From contig OX579639.1 in assembly GCA_951230915.1 (NCBI GenBank), positions 9,114,001 through 9,178,000 on the forward strand: a stretch of DNA of 64,000 bases, read 5' to 3'. A program made the translations under genes and the position numbers. The notes beneath the pieces are model-generated. The model saw nothing but the letters and a program-made list of their open reading frames with translations. It was not told the origin of the DNA and made no database searches. Shown here piece by piece: positions 51,892-63,869 of the stretch; within the stretch, counting starts at the first letter, position 1; each line of letters starts with the position of its first letter. Source of the stretch: Antitrichia curtipendula (Eukaryota; Streptophyta; Bryopsida; Hypnales; Leucodontaceae).

Positions 51892-54024
51892 AGAGGAGGT
51901 TACGAACCACAAGTTGCGGCGTTTAGTTTTTGAGGACTGCTATCAGAGAGTTCGCTCTCTTTTCACGAAGGATATGACGGTTCCATAAATGTTGGATCGT
52001 TCTCATCTAAATTTCAATTTTTGTGATCCTTTATGAGGCAACTTCACTTGTTATTAAGATTGTCTTGTACATGTGGGGGTTGGTAGACGCATCTCCTGAT
52101 CATTTCAGTATTGTTTGCAAAGTCCTCTGCAGATTTGCCTGTGCCTGTGGTTCTGTAAGTGTATCACAAATTCTGCAGCTTCGGGAAAACAAGTAGCTTG
52201 TTATTAGTTTGCAGGTTTAGAACCAGCTCCGAAGATTTTCACCTGTATTAAGCCTTAACCCTTTGAAGTCCAGATCGTTTTTTGAATTTGTGCATACTTT
52301 TTGCTCATATCTTTGTACAGATATATTACTTACCTCACATCTCATCAAATAGGTCATCAAGGAAGGTTTCTTTTTGAAGATTCAAGAATCACTTTGGAAT
52401 CTCATTGTGATTTAGTTGGTGTATGCAAATTCAGAACTCATTCATATGGTGTCCCAAAAACACATGCTAGGAATCTTCTTTCAATTGGCAATAAATTTTT
52501 TGGCAAATTAATTGTACCATCATGCTTACAAAACACAAAAGATGTTGGGGTTTGAAAGCCAAACTAGCAATGTATAGTTACAATTCTAAAAAATTGAGAT
52601 TTTGTTTTAATTAAAAGCACCTATGAATGATTCTTTACATATTTATGCTATTGAATTAAAAATATTCATCATGAATGATTTTGGTTCAATAATCATGTAT
52701 TACCTTAAAAATTAAATTTGAAAAATCATTGGAAGTGATTTTTTTTTCCCTCTTTGGTAATGAAATTTGGTATGCTTCATTCAAGATTGATTAAAAATGT
52801 AATGCTAATCATTAAAGACAAAAACTGTCAATAGTTGTATTCTACATAAACCATGGAGTAACTTTGTAAAGTGGATTGACTAAGTGTCTAATGAATGGCT
52901 TTCAAGGGCTTATAGAAACAATAAATGCATCTATTCATCTAGTAATTTGGATCATTCTTGGGTGACTACCTTAATTACAAGCTTGATTCATTTAGAGTTA
53001 ATATGCAAAAATACTTTAAGCAGTATAAGAAGCAATTTGTTTCTTTAATAAACCTTAAGGAAGTGGTATGTGAAATTCCAAAGTATCTAAAATGAATTCC
53101 TTTTGGCCTAATAGCAAACCCAATTTGCATGTGAAACAACCAATGTCTTATTCAAACCTTGAGTAGAACTTTAGAGGATCAAAGACACTATTTGAGGGGT
53201 GCCGCTATTTGTGCATCATTCTCTCAATGTTGCTCCAAGGTTCCAAACTTTTTTTTCCCATTGAGCTTAGGACTCATTGTAGGAGTCTATGGAATGCTGC
53301 TTTTGAAAATTTATTACATATTCTTCACATAAAAAAAAAAATCCAGATTTTGGTTGCAACAATCTTTCATTACAACCTAGATGATTTTTGAAACAAATTT
53401 GAACAAATTTTTTACCATGTAATCACATGAAAAACACAAAAACGCTTGAAACACTTATATTGACAATTTAAGGTGGCATGTAACTTTTTGTCGACGGATG
53501 CAAACCTCTTGCTTCACATTTTTCTGAAAGGAACCCAAGTCTTTGTCTCCATCATGCACAACTGTCACCGTTCACACGGACGAACTTTGGAAACATCATC
53601 TCCCGAATTCAGGGATGAAACTCATCCATTCCCAACCTCAAACCATCCCTGGCTGCTAGATCCCCAACACCAAGGTCACCTGCTGGCTCAATCCAAAGCT
53701 TCCAACGCCACAGCCCCAAACACGCACACCACCAGTCGACACGCATCAAAACGCGCACACCTGCCGAAATCCACTTTCTGCTTTTCCTTGCAACAGATAA
53801 AATCCTTCAATTCAATGCCAACCAATGCTGAGAGTACTCTCTTCCAAAGTTCCAATCCGTCCATCTCCCCTCAAAATTGAGCTCAATTACTCACATTGCG
53901 CACACATTTGCACACATTTGCACACACTTGCACACATTACCGACATTACCCACATTACCCACATTCCACACCTTTGCAAGAAACTCCACAGATTGCACAC
54001 ATTGCACAAAGCCATAGTTGAGCT
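51892..54024. other. interval between Miro and the plastid-protein gene
   Basis: It starts with the Miro 3' UTR. From about 52255 (TTAACCCTTTGAAG) to 53.45 kb the DNA is AT-rich and resembles the dispersed TTAACCC-type elements, though a right terminus is not clear. From 53.5 kb composition becomes C/A-rich, marking the promoter and leader of the next gene. No independent gene recognised. Confidence 0.4.
53890..54010 (+). repeat. CACATTTGCA / CACATTACC microsatellite in the 5' leader
   Basis: Four near-identical copies of CACATTTGCA (a ten-base unit) are followed by about four copies of an eight- to nine-base unit CACATTACC and then by more GCACACATT. The block ends 14 bp before the ATG of the plastid-protein gene, so it lies in its promoter or 5' UTR. 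Confidence 0.75.
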
Positions 54025-55700
54025 ATGGCGGCTTGCACGGTGTCCGCATCGATTGGTCAGATTGGTGCTGCCAGTGCAATCCCAGAGAGGAACTGCGCGA
54101 AGCAGATTCTGGGTTCAGCTCGATTTGCAAGCTCTCCACGGATTGTGATCTCCAAGAATTCGAGGCACGGGTCTTGGAGGTCTGTGGTGAGAGCGCAAGC
54201 AGGGGAAGGGGGGTCTTTGCAGCCGCAGAAAGGCTCCTTGCAACAGAGTACTGAGGGGGAGGGTGTGTCACTGGGGACTGCGTTGTTGCCTCCCGATGCT
54301 GACCTTAAGAAGCTGGAGTCGCTTCTCTTCCAGGTACTGCTTCCTCATTTTACATTCATTGTCAGGAAAAATCCATTGATAGGGCGTCTCTCTCCAATTC
54401 AGGAATTGCTAAGGTTTGTAGTTTTGTGGCGTTGAATTGAATAGAATTGGTGTAATCGTTGTGGATGCGGGAATTCTGGAATCCATGGATAGACAATCTA
54501 TCTCTCATTCAGATAGTTTTTGCGAAAACTCTGTGGGGTTTCGCATTTTTCAAAGGTGATGCTGAGGTCTGGACTGCATGCTGGAGTTATCGTTTGCATT
54601 TGCTCGTGAATTTCTAGGGTTGCAGGCAGTGGCGTTGAATTGAATAGAATTGGTGGATGCGGGAATTCTGCTCAACACCACTCTGTTGAATGACCGACGA
54701 AGAAAATTACTGTTTCTTTGACTCTTTTATGAGGCTTACTCCGGCATTTCTCGTGTTCGTTGTGATTGCACAGCTGCTAGAGAGTTTTAGGTTCAAGCTT
54801 CTACATGTGATTCCTGCTACATGATAATTTGATAGGTTGGCTCGGCTTTGTCCCTTGATTAGGGTCTACGAATTTCTTACTATTTTGTGTTTCTGTGTTG
54901 TGTCGCGCAGTGGGGAAACAGCTTAACTGCGAACGCCAATTTGCCGCTTCCAAACCCTTTGAAAGTAAGCACCTGTGGATTGGTTCATGTTGGTGACTCC
55001 TTTGCTTCCCTTGCATCACTGTGTATGAATTTCTTGTGCAATTATTCAAAGTGGGACATTGTAGAATTCTACAAGTGGAAGTAGAGAACTCCAGATCCCA
55101 TTCAAAGTTCAGTGGCCATAGGCATTATCAGCCAATTCGTGGTTTTCTCACACCCAATTTGCGACTTGAAATTCAACCCAAGTGTTGATTGCGATAGATG
55201 GTGACAGCAGTCTCTATAATGAGAGCTCAAGTTGCTAAAAAAACACTGCTAAATTTAAACCTAAGAATTCAAATCTACCACTGCGTTCTTTCACATTCTC
55301 TGTAGCAATAAAAAAAAGTTTTTCATAGAAGGTTTGGCGAATTTAGCCTCATTATTTTCTGAACATTGCTTCATTGTTTAAGTAGAAACGTTTTTGAAAT
55401 GGTGTCTTCTGTAGGATACCGTTGTGTGATAAGATTATTAAGAAGATATGAGCTCTGCGTACACAGGTGGACAAAGTGAAAGGGGGAGTGCGACTGGGAT
55501 ACATCCGCATCAATGACGGAGCCATCGAAGACTTGGTGCACATCGACGTGATCGTGAATGCTGCAACAGACGATCAACAAGCCTACTTCCAAGCAACAAG
55601 GAACGGACTGTACAAGGACAAAGTACCTCCTGGAGAGCCGCTCATCATGCAGAGCCTGCTGCAAGCGCTGCGGAAGTCCATTCGGCTGGCCAGAGAGTAG
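54025..55700 (+). CDS. conserved-type plastid protein of unknown function
   Basis: Exons 54025-54333, 54911-54964 and 55467-55700, all phase 0 with GT-AG introns, encode 198 aa. The first ~57 residues (MAACTVSASIGQIGAASAIP onward, rich in Ser, Ala and Arg, with VVRAQAGE near the likely cleavage site) form a typical chloroplast transit peptide. The mature part reads LLPPDADLKKLESLLFQWGN, then PLPNPLKVDKVKGGVRLGYI, then IEDLVHIDVIVNA, and ends in a helical tail (EPLIMQSLLQALRKSIRLAR). It has the look of a conserved soluble domain, but I cannot name the family. Intron 1 contains an internal duplication and intron 2 a dispersed 190-bp repeat. The leader has a microsatellite. Confidence 0.8.
54369..54670 (+). 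repeat. imperfect duplication in intron 1 of the plastid-protein gene
   Basis: Two units (54369-54478 and 54479-54670) share 'aatccatggatag.c..tctctc..attcag' at their start and GTGGCGTTGAATTGAATAGA followed by ATTGGTG and GATGCGGGAATTCTG at their end. The second unit carries an extra ~80 bp in the middle. Confidence 0.75.
55016..55205 (+). repeat. dispersed ~190-bp repeat, copy 2 (intronic)
   Basis: Matches 37808-37990: 'cactgtgtatgaatttcttgtgcaattattcaaagtggga' at the start and 'cacacccaatttgc' through 'caacccaagtgttgattgcgatagatg' at the end. It lies within intron 2 of the plastid-protein gene. Confidence 0.65.
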
Positions 55701-57139
55701 TCCGTCCATCGCCCCGTTCTACAGAAACCTCCAATTTCCTACAAAAAATCTTGGATTCAGACAAACACCTCTGTAGCATAACACAACGTTGGCTAGAAGT
55801 GAGTCTCGTGGTGAGAAACAATGGTGTGGAACTGTTGATGCACACCATCGACGAATAGAAAAATGGAACTCGTGATGGAGCCCTGATGCATGTCATGCTC
55901 GTCTTTAATTTCCTCTGTAGAACAAAATTGATGGAGCCCTAAATGTATACCAGGAATTGAATCTAGAGTTTCATGGATTTGTTACTCAACTTGTTATTCA
56001 ACGCTTATTCATTCGTGGTTTTTTGGGTGGATAGTTCCACTGTGTTTTTGGGTGGAGGATTCAGGTGCTTGATGCTTAAGTTTTCGGATGCTAGCATTCA
56101 GGCTATATCCATACGTCAGCAATTTAAGTTAGAAGTACCTATTCCTGATAACTTAAGCATTTCCCAGCCTCTACAATATGGGAAATTCATTGAGAAACTG
56201 AGCTCAATGATGAGGAAGAATGCAAAATAAATAAAAACGAGTTATTTTTTTCCCAAGAATGAATATTTTTATTCAATATAAATGTGGATTTTTCATTGGG
56301 ACTCAGACTCACCTATTAGCTTTGACACTTCTCCCTAAATAAGGAAGGAAGAGAGATGAGTGGATGAGAAAGGTACAAACAAAGAGTCTTTCTCAATGAA
56401 TAGTGCATCCTACTAGTTTAAAATAGTGAATTCATTGAATAAATTGAGTTCAATGTGTGGAGAAATAAAGATGAGGAAGAACCCCCAAAAAAAAAGAATT
56501 TTTTTTTATCAAGAATGAATATTGTGTTCAATATAAATGTGGATTTTTCATTCAGACCCCCATTCCAATCTCATAGACTCACCTATTAAGGATTAAGGTT
56601 AGCTTTGGCACTTTTCCCTAATCAAGGAGGCTAAAAGAGACAAGTGCACGAGAAAGTGCACAAGAAGGTACATCCAAAGAATCTTTATACAAACAGGGTT
56701 GAAATACAATTTATGCTTTTTATCTCTACAATTCCCAAAATCAGAGACCGTCTCCAAAGCCTGTGGCCTTGCATTTCATTTTATTACAAATCCATTTCGT
56801 GCTCTGTTCATCCTAGTAGGTCGCAGAGTACCGACAGTGAGATGCAGTAGAAAGCTTCATCTGAGCTTATCACAGGTCTACAACCTCCAAAGCCCATCTA
56901 TCACTCTATCTCTTTCGTCAATCTCACATCTGGAAGTTCGATGTCCTCATCATATATCCTAAAATGAGCTCCACCATAGAAAATCTTTTACCATAATAAC
57001 AAGCAAGCAGATAAAGCTGCTGCTATGAGAGGCTTCATCTCTGTAGCACTGGCTTGCTTTTCGAGTAACTTAAGCTTTTGCCAATCCAAAGCCTCCTCCT
57101 CTTCGGTCCTCTGCCAAGCAAAACATTGAGACTTACGTC
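55701..57139. other. interval between the plastid-protein and ABCB 3' ends
   Basis: The two genes converge here, so both flanks contain 3' UTR. The middle holds a ~250-bp tandem duplication (56183-56695). A short ATG ORF at 55973-56230 is not recognised and overlaps the start of the duplication, so I do not call it a gene. Confidence 0.5.
56183..56695 (+). repeat. tandem duplication between converging genes
   Basis: Unit 1 (about 56183-56424) and unit 2 (about 56427-56695) both run 'attcattga..aa.tgag.tcaatg', then 'gatgaggaagaa', 'aagaatgaatatt', TTCAATATAAATGTGGATTT followed by TTCATT, 'gactcacctatta', 'agctttg.cactt.tccctaa' and 'gagagatgagt..gagaaa'. Unit 2 has extra insertions. Confidence 0.8.
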
Positions 57140-60100
57140 TCAGTGTAAGGCGGTCTGAAGGCGGACAAGCGAGTAGTAAGCACTGCTTTCGCCTTTACTC
57201 ATGAGCTGATCGTGGGAGCCTTGCTCCAGAATCACTCCATCTTGCATGACAGCTATCGTGTCCGCACCGGCAATGGTAGATAATCTGCACACACCATCAA
57301 CAACAGATATTCACATAAGCCCACTAAAACCAGTTTAAGATCCAGTTTCAATGCACTGCAGCTTCCTCAAAGACCCTAGACTCTGAGACCAGCGTGAGTA
57401 CCGTATTGATCTGTTGAGGGACTAACTAGATAGGCAATGCAGGCCTAGACAGCAAGCACTGTCCTGGAGGCCTTCTTTGAAAGCCAAACTCTGTGAACAC
57501 AGAAAAACTCTGAGCATGAGGCCAAGGTATTGGAGGGTGGGTTCACTAACTAGGCCAAGCAGACTTTTGTAGGAAGTACTACTCTTCATGGATCCTGTTA
57601 ATAGGGTAGACTCTATGACAACGGACAAGAGACAACATATTAAAAAATAGAGACGTTCAATAATTCAACATCTAGTTCAATTCATTACAGAACTCTACTT
57701 CCTCACAAACACCAGAAGAAAAATTCTTGAACGTGAGGTCGGGGTCAATGGAGAGTCTATTAGAGGCTAGCAAGTACAGCCTCCGCTCAAAGGTAGATCG
57801 TAGACTCTATGACCAAAGACAGCAGTCATCATACTTTAAAAAATGGTGACTAGCATGATTCAGGTTATCCTTTATAATTATTCATACGAGCTCGCAATTT
57901 TAAACTGGTATTAGTATCGTGCGGAAGTGACTCTCACCTGTGCGCAACAACAACAGTGGTTCGGCCGACCATCATGCGGTCCAGTGCATCTTGGACAACA
58001 CGCTCCGATTCTGAGTCCAAGGCACTGGTGGCCTCATCCAGGAGTAAAATCGCTGGATTCTTCAGGATAGCACGCGCAATGGCAATGCGCTGCTTCTGCC
58101 CACCTGACAGTTGAAGCCCTCGTTCCCCCGCAAAAGTTTCGTATCCTTTTGGTAGAGCACTGAAATTGAAGGATGGACACGAATTTGTCAAAATAGCTCT
58201 ATCTCGAAACAAAAGCTGTTTTAAATCATTTTGGCTAGTTTGTACTCTACAGCCAACACTCAAACCTCTTTCTTATGACCGCTTCTAAACTGACATTCTA
58301 CAATTATATCTTGTACCATTGTCACGTTACCATTGGCTGTAGCAAACTTGTCGCACATTCACACTATATTATTGTGAAATAGTTGGGATTCCAGGTGGTA
58401 AGATTACAGAGATTTCATTGCAGACCTGAAGTAGGAAATCCAGTATCGAGACCCCTAGTGTATTTACAACAGGTCAATGATATCATCCTTCGGCAACCCC
58501 TTTTTTGTAATTATTTCATTAGACCCTGAGGGATTGGTCAACAGCCATTCCTGTCTTATCACGAACCCTCCTTGGGTCACCCCAAAAGGGTCTTCAAAGC
58601 ATGGGACCCGCAGGAAGAAACTCTAGCTTACAGTATATACATAAGAAATAAAAGTTCTGTTGCCTTCAATACCCCAAGGAACTCTGCGTCTGCATAGCAA
58701 GTTACTCTGCTCTACTGTCCAACGTTTTTCATTGTGATCCAAGAAAAAGAGTTAAGAAGAAGTCACCTGATGAAATTGTGAGCGTTAGCAGCCACCGCGG
58801 CTTCGTTGATTTCAGCTTCGGTTGCGTCAGGCTTGGCATAAGCAATGTTTTCACGAAGAGTGCCAGCAAAGAGAGTAGGCTCTTGGCTGACCAGGCCAAT
58901 ATGGCGCCGCAGAGATTGCAAGTTCAAGGTTTTGATATCTCTCCCATCAATCAGCACCTTGCCTTTAACAGGGTCGTAAAATCTCTCAATCAACCCGATG
59001 ATGGTACTCTTGCCACTCCCACTCTGGCCAACCATGGCAACCGTCTGACCCACACCAACAGAAAAATTAAAGTTCTTAAAAATCACCACATCTGGCCGCG
59101 CCGGATACACAAACTGAATATTCTGCAGCTCAATGTGACCCTCCACCTTGTCCACCATTTCAGCGCTTTTATCCTCGGCGTCAATCTCTGTGCGGCGATC
59201 GAGGATGCCGAACACAGAAGCAATAGCTTGGGAGCCCTTTGCAAGATCAGGAGCCAGAGCACCAGCATCTGCTAATACGCGCCCCGTACTAATAAGAACA
59301 AAGAAAGTCTTGAGCACATCTGCGAAAGAAACTTCTCCCGCTCCAGCCAGTTTTGCACCATACCAGTAGTCCAGTCCCCAGGATGCGTACAAGAAGAAGT
59401 TCGCGGCACCGAGACCAAGTCCTGCCACTTGCGCTCTCTTGAAAGCCTCTCTCTTTGGTCCCTCCAGCTTTGCTTCAAAGAGTTTCAGCACCTGGCATTG
59501 CATTTCAATTCCACAGCAAATGATCAGGCAATTGTGTGCTACATCATGATCATCATTATAGGGTTTACTTTGGAAGAAAAATTGTGAAGGTGGAGGAGTA
59601 GATTTACCTTGTCCTGGGAAGAAAAGGCAGTGACAGTGCGATGCTGCGATACGGCTTCACTTGCAACTTGTGCTCCTTCGTGTTGCGCTTTTGCCGTATG
59701 CTTCGCGAAGCCTGTGAGGAGGATCTTCTTGAAGTACAGGGACGTGATGATAAGGGGCTGTATGGAAATCACCACCAATGCCAACTTCCACGACAAGCTC
59801 AAACCGACGCAAAAACTCACAATGATAGCGCTTGCAGTTTGAACGAGGAGTGAGATCCGATCACCCACCAGCGCCCTCACCTGCAAATCCCAGTTAGTCA
59901 CATAGGAAATATACCAGAAAGATACCAAAGTGGTATCAGAGAGATCCAAGGGAAATTATCAAAAACATATCAGAGAAGTAGCAGAGGTGCAGATCATTCT
60001 AGAGGAACATGCAGTTTGCACCCTATCCACTCTAGCACAAAAAAACATCTGGAGCACAGAAATTCACTCAACCCTGTCTAATGGCCTCAGAAAAATGGGA

Positions 60101-63100
60101 TCTTCGAACAGGTGTTCAGATCTTGACATGCCCACTTCGATGAGCACAAAGAGAGAAATAACTCTGAGTGGTTATTAGACCACGTACTTTCAAGAGATTC
60201 TCAAGAATTACAGGGGATGCGCAAGTATAGAGATTATCATGAGAGAGGGTTGGGTGTATTCAAAAACTAGCCCACGTTCAAATCAATTTATTGTATTTCC
60301 AGGCATGCAACCACTATGAGATGTGCCCACACGCAAACATGACGAAAGGAAATAAATAATTCTCATGTGAAACAGAGGTGGGCAAAACACGTACCATGTT
60401 AGAATCAGAGGCGAGGCGAGAACAAATGGCGCCACTCGCATTCTCATCACGATCATACCACCCAACCTCAAAGCGCAACACATTCCTCAACATGTTGACG
60501 CGAATCCGTTTCGTGAGGTATTCCCCCATCACCGCAAAGTTGTAATGCTGCGTAGTGTTGACAACAAAAGCTGCCACCGCCAAGCCACAGAAAACGCCAG
60601 CATAGATCTTCACATCCCTCTTCATCTTGCTGGGCGTATCGTAGAATACCGCCAGCATATCCCCCAAAAAGTAGGCGTAAAATGGTTGCACAAACCCAAA
60701 CGCAATGGCGCCCGAGAGGCCCAAGATGGCTTGTTTCCACTCCGGCTTGTTGAGCGCCAGGAGTCGCCGAAACGACGGCGTGGGAGGCTTCCCCTTCAAC
60801 CTCTTCTCCGCTGGCACTCCCGAGTTGTCATTTGAGCTTTTCGAGGTACTCAGTCTGGATTCTTCAAAGGATTTGCGCCCCGAGGACGAGACGCTGCGGC
60901 GAGATGCGTTGCTGATGCGAGAAATGGCGTCGAATTTGAGAGTGTCAGCAGTGATGTCTGCTTCGGCTTCCTGGTGAGCTTGCTGGAGCTGGACGAGCGC
61001 TGCGAACGCGCCCTGCTCGCCCTTGGCCATGAGCTCCTCGTGAGTCCCCATTTCCAGCACTTTGCCGTATTGGATGACGGCAATCAAGTCTGCGTTTCGG
61101 ATGGTGGAGAGACGGTGGGCGACGACGACGGTGGTGCGGCCCTCCGCGGCGCGCTCCAGAGCTACTTGCACCACTTTCTCCGACTCGGCGTCTAACGCGC
61201 TCGTCGCTTCGTCCAGGAGCATCACTGGCGGGTTTTTGAGAAGAGCTCGCGCAATAGCAATGCGCTGTTTCTGCCCACCGGACATTTGCACGCCGCGCTC
61301 GCCCACTTGGGTGTCGAAGCCCTGCGGGAGCTGCGTGACGAAGTTGAAGGCGTTTGCGGATTTTGCAGCGGCGAAAATCTCCTCGTCGGACGCGCCGTCT
61401 TTGCCATAGAGGATGTTCTCCTTGATGGACGTGGCGAAGAGAGCGGGTTCCTGGCTCACTAAACCTATCTGGCGTCGCAGCCATTTGAGCTGGAGCTCTT
61501 TGATGTTGGTGCCGTCGATGAGAACCTCCCCGGACAGAGGGTCGTAAAACCTCTCCAGGAGAGCAATCACTGTTGATTTGCCAGAGCCGCTCTGACCCAC
61601 GAGCGCTACCGTCTTGCCTGCCAACATTCACATACAACACAGTGATTGGAAAAAATTCACGTCCAGTAATGACCACATAGAGAAAGTTCGACTACTTGGT
61701 ACCTATCCATACTTTTGGCAAATCGTGCCGCACTTCCTCAGAGCTATTTACAACCGCAGTGTCTGTGAACATGAGCAACACTCTATGGAATTGGTCTCCT
61801 TGCATAATCCTCCTACAGACCGCACTCATGTTCACAAGCATTACCTTGTGCATAATAAGATTCAACCCTAATTGATTGCAACTCTGGCCATCCCCAACCC
61901 TAAGATCAACATAATTTGCTCCTTCAGCCACTCACTTATTCACTCACCTGCTGGAATCTTTATACTGAAATTGTGGAACACGGGTACATCTCGGCGAGAC
62001 GGATACGAGAAATCCACGTCGCGAAGCTCCAGATCGCCAACAACCTTCTCCAACGTCCTTCCCGTGGTGTCATCCGCGTCGATGGGCGGCACTCGCGCTA
62101 TGAGTGCAAAGATGCGAGTAGAAGCTGAAACCCCTTGGGCAAACGCCTTGAAATTTGGCATCGCGTTCCCCAAAGCTCTGTCAACCAGTCAAGCACCAAT
62201 ACGCATCCATCAGTCACCGATTTCATGGTTGCAAATGGGAATTCATGGTTGCAAATGGCCAAATTTGATTGATTCTATTGCGAAAATAGTACTCCGTCCC
62301 GAACTAAGTGTCCACTTCGGACCTCATATGTTCTTTCATGTTGTTTTTGTGTAAGTCATATGGAAGCTTTCTTGCGTTCAATTTTAATTCGGCTGCAATG
62401 AACACATGCAATGTTGTTCATTGATTCTAGTGATATAAAATTTGGAACCTTTCTGAATTATGTTTTTCACAATACGATCAACGAAATTCGGATAAAAACT
62501 TAAATCTGGACGGAGGGAGTAGACTTCAGACATGGCCAGATTAAGAATCAAGGATGCTTACATTCCACCCGCGATGATCGCAACGCCCGTGGTGAGAACG
62601 TTGCCACCATCGGCGTGTCCGGCGAGGATCTGCTGGCTCCCGTACCACCCCATGAACGCCCAAATAGCAAAATTAATCCCGACAGAGCCCATGGACAGCC
62701 CTTTCGCCAGCCCTTGCTTGATTCCCAGCCTCACGGTTTCGTCCAAGGAACTCCCGTACAGTTGCACCACCTTGGTCTCCCCCACGAATGAGTACACCGT
62801 CCGCACGGAAGAGACCGACTCCTCGGCGATGGCGCCTGCATTGTTGTACGCATTCTGCATCCGCGCGGCCAGGCTCGTCACTGCGCGGTTGTAAAACGCG
62901 CCAGGGAGCAGGAGCAGGGGAATGAAGGGCGTCACGGCGAGCGCCAGGCGCCATATTTGAATATAGGCCACGATGTAGCCGCCCACGAACTGCGTCATGT
63001 TTTGTAAGAAATTCCCGACCTGCAAACGAATGGAAGGTTGGAAGGTTTGTCACGATCGATTAGGGTTTGGAATTTCAAGGTTTTTGGAATTCAAAGCGAT

Positions 63101-63869
63101 TCGAAACAACGTTCAAACTCTACGAGTCGGCGAGTGCGGTGGGATATAGAAGAATCACGTCGTGCACAATTGGTAACAATTCTACAATTGCGAACCAGCT
63201 TTGACACCCCATTAACAGAGGATGACAGTGCAAGCATCCACTTTTGCAATAAGACGTGATTCTAGAACGCGATCTGAAAATTCAACGCACGGACGAGATT
63301 AATGGTCTCAGAATCGTACACTGCCTACAATGGAAAGAATAATTGAAACCTCGACGTACAACTGTGAGTTCTGCACCCCCCTAAACACCAATTTCGGCAC
63401 TCACCTTCTCGCTCATGGCTTCTTGCACCAGGAGCGTGTCGGCGGAGACATTGTTCACGACTTCGGCGGTGCTGCTGTGGCCCTTTTCGAAGTAGGCCAC
63501 ATCTTGACGCAGAATCGCGCGCAGGTACTTGGCTCGAATGCGCGCGGATTGTCGCTCTCCCGTGCACATCCAACAGCTCACCTCTGCAAACACACCAATC
63601 AATCAATCAATCAATCAGTTCCTGTCACTCGCGACCATCTCTAAATCGTCGTCAGCGACGCACAAGAAGCTAGGCGCAGATCTTCTTTCTTAACAAAAAC
63701 TGCAAGACTTCTGTGCACCCCGTCCGAATGGAATTGAAATCCGTTGAGTTGACTGTGCAAGCGAAAATTCGACCGAAATTGGGAAATTATGGAATCATCG
63801 CGGATATTACTCACCCAAGTATGCAGTCAACCATCCTGCAATCGCCGTGTAAACGAAATACAACGAAAA
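57140..63869 (-). CDS. ABCB (MDR/PGP-type) full-size ABC transporter, N terminus beyond the window
   Basis: Exons in transcript order: 63815-63869 (5'-most seen), 63405-63583, 62562-63019, 61948-62177, 60395-61617, 59608-59880, 58767-59491, 57938-58159 and 57140-57284. They join in frame to 1169 aa, so about 80-110 N-terminal residues lie to the right. ABCB proteins are plasma-membrane exporters; plant members move auxin and other organic compounds. The layout is TMD-NBD-linker-TMD-NBD. NBD1 has [36 protein letters not shown] and VAHR. NBD2 has [37 protein letters not shown] and VAHR. The Ser-rich linker ([13 protein letters not shown]) is a likely phosphorylation region. All catalytic motifs are intact. 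The exact substrate cannot be read from sequence. Confidence 0.97.
57360..57850. repeat. degenerate repeat in the last ABCB intron
   Basis: Variants of 'cttcctcaaagaccctagactctgagaccagcgtgag', 'gactaactag.taggc.a.gcagcctagacagca' and 'gtagactctatgac.aaagacaagag' recur about three times between exons 8 and 9. Copies are strongly diverged, so unit edges are approximate. Confidence 0.45.
61794..61822 (-). repeat. possible reverse copy of two-hairpin module 2 (ABCB intron)
   Basis: GGTCTCCTTGCATAATCCTC followed by CTACAGACC is close to the reverse complement of module 2 at 47271-47302 (GGTCTCCTTATGCATAATGA). Module 1 is not convincingly present, so this may be a fragment. Confidence 0.35.
62292..62519. 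mobile_element. Stowaway-like MITE in an ABCB intron
   Basis: The left end CTCCGTCCCGAACTAAG and the reverse complement of the right end, CTCCCTCCGTCCAGATTTAAG, form terminal inverted repeats. TA lies on both sides (62290-62291 and 62520-62521), the target duplication of Tc1/mariner-type MITEs. The length is 228 bp, non-coding. The element sits in the intron between exons 62562-63019 and 61948-62177, close to the donor site. Confidence 0.75.

Noticed and set aside
55973..56230. 85-codon ORF between the converging genes
   Set aside because: It runs into a tandem duplication, has no recognised domain and lies where 3' UTR is expected.
60945..61676. Long (243-codon) minus-strand frame overlapping the ABCB nucleotide-binding domain
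   Set aside because: It is the shifted frame of the ABCB exon at 60395-61617, whose main frame carries all ABC motifs. The shifted product is Arg/Ser-rich with no motif.
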